Below are positions 1 through 10,503 of a DNA stretch of 64,000 nucleotides, one piece after another (the first letter of the stretch is position 1; every line of letters starts with the position of its first letter). Both the position numbers and the translations under genes were made by a program. The DNA comes from Plasmopara viticola. Lineage: Eukaryota; Oomycota; Peronosporomycetes; Peronosporales; Peronosporaceae. The notes under the pieces were generated by a model that was given only the letters and a program-made list of their open reading frames with translations, did not search any database and was not told the DNA's origin. The stretch covers positions 1,897,608-1,961,607 of the forward strand of contig MBPM02000002.1 of NCBI GenBank assembly GCA_001695595.3, read 5' to 3'.

Positions 1-15
1 TGGTATTTTCGATAG

Positions 16-3000
16 GAAGAGGACAAGGCAATTGTAAATCTTCTCCTAGAGATGCAACAAGAGAGCGAAGGAGATCACAATGATAATGATTGGCACGAAG
101 AGGATCGGCAAGATGGCTGTGGAACCCCTGACGATTGTGAAAACGATGACGTTGACAAGGTGGAAAATCAGAGTGATGAAATCAGCGATATCTTAGCCTC
201 GCAACATCTTGTTGAAGAGCACAATGCTCGTCAAGACGCCGAGACACGCAGCTGTTGGTGGGATGTTGCAAAGCACGATGCTCGGTCTAATGCTAGTCCT
301 CTGAGCGAGCTAGGAAGTCCTCGTGTGGTCCTTCAAACCCCATCGAGAAAACTGAGAAAGGTACAGAACCACGCATAGACCACATTGTAAACTTATCTGC
401 GTGCTTACTGCAATGTGAAGCCAGTGGTAAAGGAGGCAAAAGCTTCTATGAGCAGGTCTAGTCCAGAGGATTATGCTTTGGTGGGCGACATTGAAGACTT
501 GTTACCACCGCGACCGCAAGAGGCAGCGTCTTTATCTTCAGCAGTGGAAGAGTCGAGTCCGATCGATCGTCTCCAGCTGTCACTTACGCCACATCCGCAG
601 CCACTCCGACCAAGTTCTCGAGCTCGTTTGCCGACAGCAGTGGCAGGCAACAATCGCCTATGGATTTACAGTCCCGACCCTCCTCTCTATTCGCAAATTC
701 TTGAATCTTCGCACACTCTTGGCGTAGCTCCAATCCAGGTGCTTAGGATTCTTTACGATGCTTCTCATTTGTCTCATCAAGTTTGGGTGCTATGGTCCAC
801 AGTACCAGCCCGCTTTCTACAGCAACGCAGCCGACATTCCTCCTCAAACAATGATCTTTGGTGGACAGAAATTTGACTTTACCCCGCTTGATACAAGACA
901 TTTACCTGAGTTTGATACCACCAAGTTGCGCCAGCTTTTGACTCCGCTCTGTAGTGACGGCAGCAGTGGTGAAATCGGCAGCACACAATGGCGTAAGCTT
1001 TCCCAGTTGAAACCACAAAATCAATATACTGGACGAGACAACAAGGTGAACGTGTAAAAAGTATTTTCTATTGTTTAGGACATCGTCTTATTCTCGTGTT
1101 TCTCACCGGTAGATACGTCGTTTACGAATGCCAGCAAGGCTACCGCCAGACGCTTCTATGGTCGCCGCATGGGTACACAGTGATGCCCAAAACCGTCGAA
1201 GAAAAGCCGAGGTGCGCTTTACGACAAGTAGATGACGTCTCGACAACTATTGCTGATACTTTATAGTCGCACGTGATCAGGAACGACGCAAGCGTGCACA
1301 CCCGTCATCAGCACCGACCGCATCGCTATCGAGTACACTGAGCGCGTCGACTGTCTTGTCAAACATTACAATCTTGTCTATTGAAATATTTGCGCAATCC
1401 CGTGGCAATCTGTTGCCGAACCCTCTCCATGACCCCGTTAATGTAATATGCTACGCAATTGATGCTCAAGAGGGACCAATTTATACCACGTCAATAGATC
1501 GCGGGTGGATTGTGTTAGACGTTGATGATATGAACCAAGCAACACCCGAGAGTGTAAGTCTGTGCGTAGATAGCGGGGAACTGTCGGTGTCGTTTGCTTC
1601 AGATGAGCTCGAGCTTTTTTGCCTACTGGAAAAAGTAGTCAGGAAGTGGGACCCGGACTTCTTGGCAGGCTTTGAAGTGCAGAAAGCTTCTGTTGGGTAC
1701 CTTGTCGATCGGGCATCTCAAATGAATGTTAGTACTCATCGTAAGGTTGCTTCTATTGTACACATTATAGACGATAATTGGATGATTGTAGATAAATCTG
1801 ATCCAGTCCCTTTCGCGTCTTCCGTCAGCCCCGATAGATCCTCGAAATGCAACCACGGCTTTAGACTTGGAAAGTGGAAGCCAACCTGAAACATCGATTG
1901 GCACAGCGTGGGGAGTAAACAAGGCTGCTGGGTTATGGCTTCATGGAAGGTATATTCTGAACCTCTGGCGGATGACTAGATCGGAGGTACTTTACGCTTG
2001 ATATCTGCAGTGATGAACTGATAGGTTCTTACATTGAGCGTGTGTTTTTTAGCTTAAATTATCACGCTATGCGCTCGAAGACGTGATTTGGGCCGTGTTA
2101 CAACGGACTTATCCAGTATACTCGGCCGAGCAATTAACTTCTTGGTATCAAAAAGGTGGCCAAATGCGCTGGAAAGTGATTCAATATTCTCTGGAACGAG
2201 CGACGCTTAATCTCCAAATCTTGCATAAATTACAACTAATTACACGAACAAGGTACGTTCATTTCGCTCATCTCGGTCATGTAGTACCTTTCGAGCTTCT
2301 ATTCAAATTTGCTTTTTGATATAGTGAGATGGCACGCTTGTTCGGAATCGATTTTTACTCCGTTTTGTCTCGTGGTTCACAATACCGAGTCGAAGCTGTC
2401 ATGTTACGCGTGACAAAGCGAAAGAATTTCCTACTAGTATCCCCGAGCAGGACGCAAGTGGCTGGGCAAGCTCCAATGGAGTGCATTCCATTAGTGATGG
2501 AGCCACATTCAAGCTTTTATTCAGACCCTGTCGTAGTCCTTGATTTTCAGGTATGTTGTTGTTCTTGCTTTAGTTTCCTAACCTGTGCCATTTTTGAGGC
2601 TGGATATTTGAAAATTGCAGTCCCTTTACCCGTCGCTTGTGATCGGGTATAATTTGTGCTATTCCAGCATACTGGGCCGCCTGAAGGATGGGTTAAACCC
2701 CGAGCTCGAGACGTCACTTGGAGTAGTCGATTTCGCTCCCAGCACTACCGGAATATTGCAATGCCGAGATGAGATCATTATTGCACCAAACGGTGCACTT
2801 TTCTGCCCAAAGTCTTTTCGACACGGGGTCCTTCCACTTATTCTGGACGAAATCTTGTCAACTCGAATTATGGTGAAGAAGTCGATGAAATCGGCCAAGG
2901 ATTCCAAGCACGAACGTCTAGAGAAAGTCTTAAATGCTCGGCAATTAGCGCTGAAGTTGATTTCAAACGTGACGTACGGGTACACGGCGGCTGGATTCTC

Positions 3001-4423
3001 GGGGCGCATGCCGTGTGCTCAATTGGCTGATGCCATTGTTCAGGTATCGTGTTCGTCACTGTGGACACTCAAATTGCTCACACTATTTTGATTAGACTGG
3101 CCGATGCACGCTTGAAGCAGCTATTCGATTGATAGAAGAGCGGTCAGAATGGAATGCTCGAGTTGTCTATGGTGACACAGATAGCATTTTCGTGCTTGTA
3201 AAGGGAAGGTCCAAGCAAGACGCGTTTCGAATTGGCCAAGAAATCGCTGACGCTGTCACTGCATCGAATCCGAGGTACCACTTTCTGTCAGTTCCTTTGT
3301 CCATTACGTCACTCAGTGACATTTGCATCCAGACCAGTAACATTAAAGCTGGAAAAGGTCTACATGGGCTGCATTCTCGTGTCAAAGAAACGTTATGTTG
3401 GCAACAAGTTTGAGTCTGCGACACAAGACATTGGTATCATTGAGTCCAAGGGGATTGAAACGGTCCGACGCGATTCCTGTGGTGTTGTGCAGCACGCAAT
3501 GGAGACATCCCTTCAAACGTTGTTTGCATCTTGTGACTTATCCGAGGTGAAGAAAAAGATGGAGATTTTCTGGATTCAAATCTTGGAAAATCGTGTGCCA
3601 CTAAAAGAATTCATTTTTGCAAAAGAAGTTTGTTTGGGAACATATAGTAGTGGAAGGTATTGTCATGCTTACTTCAGTTCACTCGTCTTGAAAAGGTTGT
3701 TTAGATTGACGAGCAATCCCTTGTTTTGTAGCGTTCCTCCTGCAGCCCTTGTGAGCACAAAAGCCATGATAAAAGATCCACGAGCAGAACCTCGGTATGC
3801 AGAACGGGTGCCCTACGTTGTGATCAACGGACCCCCTGGTGCGCGCTTGATGGATTTGGTCGTGTCGCCTGATGAATACTTTGACAAGCGGAAGCGCTAT
3901 AGCATCAATTATCACTATTACATTAACAAGCAGGTGCGGATGACGGACAATGTTGGCAAAACAATATTTATTGCTAAACTCTTGTTGGACGCAGATCATT
4001 CCGAGTTTAGAACGGTTGTTTTTGCTGACTGGGGCCAATATTCGATCGTGGTATGCAACATTGCCTCGCTCTTCTGTGAAAGCTCGTCAGCATGTATTCG
4101 AGAGTACTACGTCTCCTCGTCCATTTGGTCGTGGCTTTCGAAGTATCGACTCGTTTTATCTGAGCAAACATTGTCGGCTGTGTGGGTCCATTGGCAACAA
4201 TACGCTTTGTCAAGAGTGCACTGCTAATTCTCAACGAAGCCTGCTAGCGATTCACACTGCGTCCACGAGCCATGAAAAGGCTTTAATGACGCTAAGAGTT
4301 GCGTGCACAGCGTGTGGTGGTCGAGATGCCTTTTATAAGTGCAAAAATGTTGCCTGTCGCGTGTGGAATCACGTCAATCTTTTCGAAATTGACAAAGCAA
4401 CTTTGACGTATCAAGAGCAATAA
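16..4423 (+). CDS. REV3: DNA polymerase zeta catalytic subunit REV3, 5' partial
   Basis: Catalytic subunit of translesion polymerase zeta, a nuclear B-family polymerase. The gene enters from the left; coding resumes at 16 after an intron ending in TAG at 13-15. I read 13 exons: 16-360, 421-738, 803-1045, 1113-1211, 1281-1745, about 1807-1986, 2053-2252, 2325-2550, 2621-3043, 3096-3274, 3333-3656, 3732-3933, 3995-4423. They join in frame to about 1,210 codons. The start of the sixth exon is ambiguous (1792 or 1807). Seen: an inactive-exonuclease-like segment (WDPDFLAGFEVQ), the REV3 signature NLWRMTRSE, the segment EMARLFGIDF followed by RGSQYRVEA, motif A DFQSLYPSL (split by an intron), motif B NVTYGYTAAGFSGRMPC, motif C YGDTDSIF, the segment KGIETVRRDSC, and C-terminal cysteine clusters CRLCGS/CQEC and CTACGG/CKNVAC for zinc and Fe-S binding. 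No frameshift or stop is seen within the deduced exons. Identification is firm; intron ends are inferred. Confidence 0.95.
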
Positions 4424-4670
4424 CCGTTAACTACCAAGAACAGGTAAGGACAAAGCGTACAGCGAAGTACGAAGAATTACGCGTCACTTGAAGAACGCGC
4501 GATTATCTTATATTGTCTTATTCGGACCGAAATTCCAAGCATCGCCGCAATTTTCGCCTAAATAAAATATACTTATATATTACTGCTATTATGTAGCACC
4601 CAATATATGATTGCAAATTAACACTACCGATTGACGCTAATACCGGTATCATACTGCAAGCACAAACTGC

Positions 4671-5783
4671 ATGGACGGCCGGACGACCGGTAAACTCAAG
4701 TACGAGGTCGTTGAAGGCCGCACTACTGCCACGCATGTGTACGCCACATATCCGCTCAAGTTTCTTCATCCTCAACGAAGTATCCACCAACGTTTTGATA
4801 CGCACATCACGGTCTGCTGCGTCACTGCTTGCTTGCCCTGACATAATCAACTTGCCTGACTTCTCTTTTTTGTGCATAGTACGTCTTGAGTTACGGAGGA
4901 GGTCTTGTTGGTGGTGACTCCGTAATTGTGGAGTGCGAATTGGGATTTGATACGTCGGGTGCGTTATTGACGACGCTGTTTGATGCACACACGTATTTTG
5001 AATAGTAATTATCAATGTTGTAGTCGTGCTGGCAACACAGGCATCTACAAAAGTATTTAAATCCGAGATTGAGGGGCAAATCGTGTCGCAAACATTTAAG
5101 CTCAAGGTGGCCAGTAATGCTACGTTAGCATTTCTTCCTGACCCCGTGACTTGTTTTACGCGCGCCAAGTATCGGCAGATACAGAGTTTTGACCTTGATA
5201 AGAACGCAAATTTAGTTTTTGTGGATTGGTTGACTAGCGGTAGAAAGCGAAATTATCTAGCCACCGGGTCTCTTCATACCAATCGAACGGAGACACTTGA
5301 AGAGTGGAACTTTAGCGAATACGATACAAAGTCCGAGGTCTTTGTTGATGGAGAGCGGCTGGTGACGGACCGTGTTCGCCTTGCAGGTGCGAAAGCTTTC
5401 ATCTAGAGCGGGTTGCACAGCAATTAAGCCTTGTTTTCTACCTAGATGAAGAAGATGTGAGCTTACGTCAGCGCATGCACAGTATGCATGTACTGGGGCT
5501 GATGGTGATCGTTGGCCCGAAGCTGAAGGAAATTATGGATCAGCTTCTCAAGCTCAGCACTCGCAAACAACTCCACAACGTTCGAGACATTACACCTCAA
5601 GGGCGCCTGGCAGCGGCCAATGCATTTCCAGGGGTGATCGCGTCCGCAAGCGCGTTGGACTTAAACTCAGTCATTGTGCGATTCTGTGGGCAAGATGTGG
5701 AGGCAGTTACGAACTATGTTAAAGCAACGCTGGAGCCGCTAAAAGATATCATCGGCTTTACTCCATTTCAAGAGAATCGATAA
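4671..5783 (+). CDS. ureD: Urease accessory protein UreD (UreH)
   Basis: Chaperone that helps load nickel into urease, with UreF and UreG in other organisms; cytosolic. Four exons join in frame: 4671-4811, 4880-4958, 5024-5386, 5446-5783, giving 306 aa, the usual UreD size. Introns are 59-68 bp and GT-AG. The family pattern is clear in order: THVYATYPLKFLHP near the N-terminus, SYGGGLVGGD across the first junction, ATQASTKVFKS, then LPDPVTCF, a VDWLTSGR segment, and a C-terminal GLMVIVGPKLKE. The ATG at 4671 is the first in frame and places the conserved block at the usual distance. It lies 247 bp downstream of REV3 on the same strand, too far and too unrelated to imply co-transcription. The exon structure hides it from simple ORF scans. 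No urease structural gene is in the window. Confidence 0.88.
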
Positions 5784-6074
5784 AACTCGCACGCCGGTTG
5801 CAGAGTGATGTTACTAGCACCTTTTTAGCATCTAGATATCAAGAAATCCAGGAGTTTACGTCTTTTTCGTCAGCATTCTCCAAATCGTCTAACAGTAAGA
5901 TTTTCTGTTTAATAATTTGAAAAGACTGACACCATCGCATACTTTAATTGGTAGGACAGGAATGCACAAGTCGTTGCAAGCCCACCAGTAGAACTTGCTT
6001 TGTCGCCAAGAATACTATTATATGGCCACACAAAACTAAGTAAATTTTAGATTAAGAGCGTCAAGTGAACCAGC

Positions 6075-7220
6075 TTTTCGGAAAAGGTTGGGGTGACGCC
6101 CTCCTTCCAAGCGCGGGGGCTTAATGCTCGCGCGCTTCGGGCAGGTGCTCTCGGGCATCTGCAGGTCTCTAACGAGTCTCACCCTCGACGCGACGGTCTC
6201 CAGCACCAGGCCAAACCCCCTTCCACGCCCTTGATCGCGCCTACCGCATCCGGATTGGCTCCTTTAATGTGAATTCTCTAGGTTCGAAGCGCAAGAAGCA
6301 CGTAACACTCCCCGAAGATCTCCGGCGCTACCGCGTCGATATCCTTGGCCCCCGCGAAACCAAGATCTACGATAGAGGTGAGCACCGCATTGATGACTTC
6401 CTTCTAACCCTGAAAAAAAAAAGAAGCCAAGACCGAAGTCACCGAAATCCGCCGCCACGGCAACCCGTCGGGCGCCACTCGACACGCCCAATCCCGAGAA
6501 GAAACCTGGCACCACACTAAGAAGCTCGGAACACTCCTCGGCGATATTAAAGATCTATCCCGACGCAAGTCCCTGGCCACCCTCGCGCTCCACCGCCTCT
6601 GGTCCGTCTGGCTCCACCCCACGTTCACCTCACCCAAGACACGCATTCGATTGTACAACACCTACGTTCTACCGATTCTGCTGTACAACTAGGCTCTTAC
6701 CAAGTCAGAGCTCCACGGCCTCGAGAGTTTCCATCGCCGCCAGCTTCGCTACGCTCTTGGCTATCGCCACCCCCGACCCATTTCGAATGCAAGACTCTAC
6801 GACCTCTGTGATGAGCGGCCGCTGAGACTACGACTGACACAAGCTCGCTGGCGCCTGTTTGGCCATGTACTTCGCCGCTATCCCGACATTCCAGCTGACC
6901 TCCAGATGCGTGCCTACTTCTTCTCCACCGCAGCAAAATGGCGCGGACGTCCCCGCACCACGCTCCCCTCGACACTCGACCACAATCTTGTTTCCCGTGG
7001 CTCCGGCTTTCGACTCCGGACAGCACAAGACCTCGAAGTGGTACGTACCCTTGCACAAGACTGAAAGAAATGGAAGACCCATTTGACCTCGGTGCTGGAT
7101 GCACTGCCCGCCGAACGAGACTTGACGTATGCGGACACCACTCTATGCCGTGGACTAGCCAGACTGAGCCTAGCACGTGCATACCTTGGCAACGCGATAA
7201 CGTAATACATTACATCATTA
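6075..7220 (+). mobile_element. Non-LTR retrotransposon, internally deleted medium copy 1
   Basis: A 1.15-kb LINE copy bounded by a 13-bp perfect target-site duplication, caagtgaaccagc, at 6062-6074 and 7221-7233. The 5' ~190 bp begin ttttcggaaaagg. Then follows the start of an endonuclease ORF (IGSFNVNSLGSKRKKH, from about 6249). At 6413-6422 a run of ten A joins this directly to the post-catalytic part of the reverse-transcriptase ORF (AKTEV-like), deleting the rest of the endonuclease and the YADD region. The 3' end is the common LINE end followed by an (ATTAC)n tail. The RT part carries stops (tag at 6690). Copy 2 at 17.8 kb has the same deletion. Retrotransposed non-autonomously if at all. 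Clade not assigned. Confidence 0.93.
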
Positions 7221-7233
7221 CAAGTGAACCAGC

Positions 7234-8860
7234 GCTTAACACACAATCGACGAAACAGTCTTTCTGCGCATCACTTCTTGATTGGTGGCCGTCACCCTAT
7301 CCTTTTGGCTAGATCCTTATTTGCGGTCAAATCAATCCAAAACATCAATCTATACATCACCCACATCACCTCCATCACCCACAGCACCTCCATCACCCCT
7401 TATTCGATTGGCTAAATCACTTTTTTCGGCTGCTTCACATCACCTACACCACCCATGACATCCAGTATCACCATCCGGCAAGTAGTTACGGCGCAGATAC
7501 TGTTTATGTGCAGCTTGCAAGCCTACCACGGAGATTTTTCCGGCTCCTGAATTGATCATGGTGCCGTATCACATGCCCACCAGAGACATTCATATGCGTT
7601 CTGATCCCGTGTCTTCCAGCTGCTTTTTGCAAGCAAGCGTGACTGCTAAATTTACCGCAAGACGAACCTTTGTATTTCCTTCTTTAAAGCCGATTTTAAA
7701 GTCAGTAAACACGCCTGGGTTTTGTCAGAGCCCAAATGTGATCCTACTCTAATTCCATAGTAGCAAAAAGTGGAAGTTTAATTCGTAGCCGGGATACCCA
7801 CAATATACGATAACGGTAAAAGAAAAGTGCCGGAAAAGTCATCAGAACAAGTCCGGAAAAATCACTCGAATTTTGACCTCGTAGTCTTGTTAGCAGCGTC
7901 GAGTAGCCGTTCTTAGCCACAGTATGCGTCATTTCTTTTCAGAAGGCAAAAAGAACTTATATTGGGATCCACGGCTTACCGCAGAAGTCGATCCCCACTG
8001 TCTCTTTCATCATAATAGACAGCAGAAGACGTCGCTCAACGTTCAGTAGAGCTTGTAAAGGCGATTGGCCCGATAATTGAAGTTGTCGTTGGTTTTGATA
8101 GCAGCGAGGAAAGCCTTCGGTAGGAAAGATATTTATCAAGGAAGACAAAGTTGGCAGTGTGGGTTTTCTATCAATTTTTGAAGCAGGTGACATATAAAAT
8201 CTAATCAGATTATGAACGGTTTCGAGCCTAGAAAATAAACTTGAAAATTTATCAGAGCATACCTTTTGGCAAGTGTATCCTTGTCATGATCATTTAATAG
8301 CTCTGAGCTACTAGAACGAGATGACTCGCGCATAACAGTCGTCATCGAGTCACAGTAACCTTGATGCTGAGTTCAAGCCTAAGTAACTTAAAGTGCTTGC
8401 GTACGCAATTTCACGCTCGCCACAATTTAATTCTAGATACATATCTAGGACCCTTTATGTGATTCTACTCTGGAGGCAAATCACCAATGTTGCGATTGTG
8501 CTTTCACAGCGATCGCCCATGCATCACCATCAGTGGAGAAACGATCTGCTCCAATGAGCCATTAGACTGGACGACAGTGTCGTGGACGCACAAAGCTCCT
8601 CACAAGAAACGGAAGCAGCAAGCGGCAAGACTCCAACTCCAAATAAATTAAAAAAGTCCGTGAGTGAGCTCCAGCATGCTTGATCAGATCACATGTCGGC
8701 TATCGTCGTTGCACCTAAATGCGATAGCATTGGCAACCGAAAAAATCGGGCGCAAAATGTTCCTTTATTTGCCGAAGAGATTACCTCCTGATTTTTTTTA
8801 CGGACTTTGACTGCTGAAGAGCAAAAAGCCATGTTTGATAACACCACGGCAATGTGTCTT
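7234..8860. other. Intergenic, no gene recognised; CATCACC-rich stretch
   Basis: AT-rich sequence after the LINE copy. About 7335-7460 is low-complexity, built from imperfect catcacc/catcaccc units. A short open frame of 54 codons from 8487 encodes a protein-like, Lys/Arg/Gln-rich C-terminus but matches nothing I know. I see no tRNA, rRNA or convincing gene. Confidence 0.5.
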
Positions 8861-9135
8861 CTATCCATCGGCAGTCCAGCCCTCGCGCGCGAGAATTCTT
8901 TCCAAGTGGTCGTGGATTTCGTGCACCAACTGCCGAAATTTCAGGTCATTCACGTAAGATTTTGCGATTTCATCTAGACCGCATTCGACTTCTTTGTCCG
9001 TCTTGGCCTCACAGCTTTCCACAAGTGGGTCAATGCCTGTTTTGTTATTGCATTATCAATCATAAGCCATATGTACATTCGTTGATACAAACACACGGAC
9101 CCCAGATCTCCATCATGGTCTCGGCAGCGCGCAGC
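8861..9135 (-). other. Candidate last two exons of an unrecognised gene or gene relic
   Basis: On the minus strand, 9135-9101 encodes an acidic/helical segment (EEALRAAETMMEIW). It is followed by a 64-bp GTCCGT...ACAG candidate intron (9100-9037) and a 57-codon open exon 9036-8861 ending in TAG, with segments such as KSYVNDLKFRQLVHEI and ERILAREGW. The intron has the same size as others in this window and the two exons join in phase. I do not recognise the family. Upstream of 9135 the reading frame cannot be followed reliably: an 81-codon open frame at 9226-9471 on the same strand could be part of it. Equally it could be a decayed gene fragment or chance. Confidence 0.3.
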
Positions 9136-10503
9136 GCCTCCTCCTGACTTTGCAAACGTACTCTACAACACCAAATTAGTCGATTGTCATTGATCGGCAC
9201 CATGTTGTAGTTGAAGCCACTAAGATTACGTAAGAGCTTTGCCGCTAACCACTGCAGCCCGCAACAGTCTGCCTCGAACCCGCACGCCTTTGATGCGGTT
9301 ATGTGGAATGCTGAGGACAGCAGAAGAGCTTGGTGATGGTGGTCTCACCGTGATCGTCAAGCATCGATCACTCACAACCATAAAGAAACGTTGGCGTAGC
9401 GCTTGGAGCCCGTCACTCGCTTTACGGCGGCGTACGATCTGCACCTCGAACATTTGTATGCAATTTGCCAAATGTTAGATTATCACTCTCACGTTGAAGT
9501 TGTGTTGACTGATCGTCATTCGATGACCGCGCTGCTTCGCAAGAAATTAGCATACAAACACGTGTGAAAAAAAGGATGTATGGTATTCTGGGATGCTATC
9601 GCCGAGGATGGAAGACACAATGGGCTCGTGACTGCAGCTTTCCCTGTAAAGGATATCGATTCACGAAATTGATGGAAACCACAGTGATGTACTTTGTTGC
9701 CTAGTTAGGCTGGAAAAGCGATGTGGGCTGGAAAAGAGATATAAGCAGTGGGAATTAAGGAGATATTCCCGAGTGTTTCCGGGTTTCATGTTCCCACGAG
9801 CTTCGTATGTACTCTTGCTCTCTGAACAACAACTTAACAAGGATTTGGATCCAAGACATTGTCTCGAGGATATGTGAACATGCACCCGGTACAGGGCATG
9901 GTAGTATGCTTATAGGCTTCAACTCGTGACGTCCGGAGCCTAATTACAGTGTTGACATCCAGCAAACGCAAGCAAGTATTGGTGTTGCGCTTGACGAGGT
10001 CCATAAAGCTGAAAAAGTAGACCAAAAGACTGCCCGATGTTACTTTAAATTTAATTACTATATGAAGGTCAAATGATAGGATTACGACCTAAAGACTGCT
10101 ATCACTGTACCTAGATCTAACATTCATACTTATTGAGACTCCCTGACCGTAAGAAAGCAAGAATTCTCTTTATAGGAGATATAGTTCACGGCACCATCCA
10201 CGGTGTTTGATGCATTTGCTGACAATTACGTCGTAGCTTTCCTGAATGAAACCAATGCCTGGCAATTTAAATTACCAATTTACAATTGGCGGCCTTCCGT
10301 AAAATCGCATGCCGGAGGCCTGCGAAGAGATTTTTTTAAAATTCTTGCGGAGAGAGGTTTTTTAATCTCCTGCGAAAAGTTTTAATTTTGACCTTCGAAA
10401 AGTTCAACAAAGCCCAAACGCGCAATCGGAAATAATTTACCTTTTTAAGTGTTCTACGCGCATCTGTTGGTACGACGACTAAGCAGACTTTTGTTCAGTG
10501 GAT
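9136..10503. other. Intergenic, possible decayed transposon coding
   Basis: The plus strand at about 9400-9560 reads as a short protein-like frame containing VEVVLTDRHSMTAL, reminiscent of the VxTDR block of MULE-type transposases, but it is broken by stops and too short for a firm call. The rest to 10503 is AT-rich and featureless. Confidence 0.25.

Noticed and set aside
5387..5445. Apparent frameshift in UreD after RVRLA
   Set aside because: Resolved by a 59-bp GT-AG intron that restores the conserved frame exactly.
6264..7246. Long minus-strand frames antisense to the LINE copies (also at 17991-18951 and 20327-21226)
   Set aside because: They are shadows of the high-GC LINE coding strand and recur in every copy.
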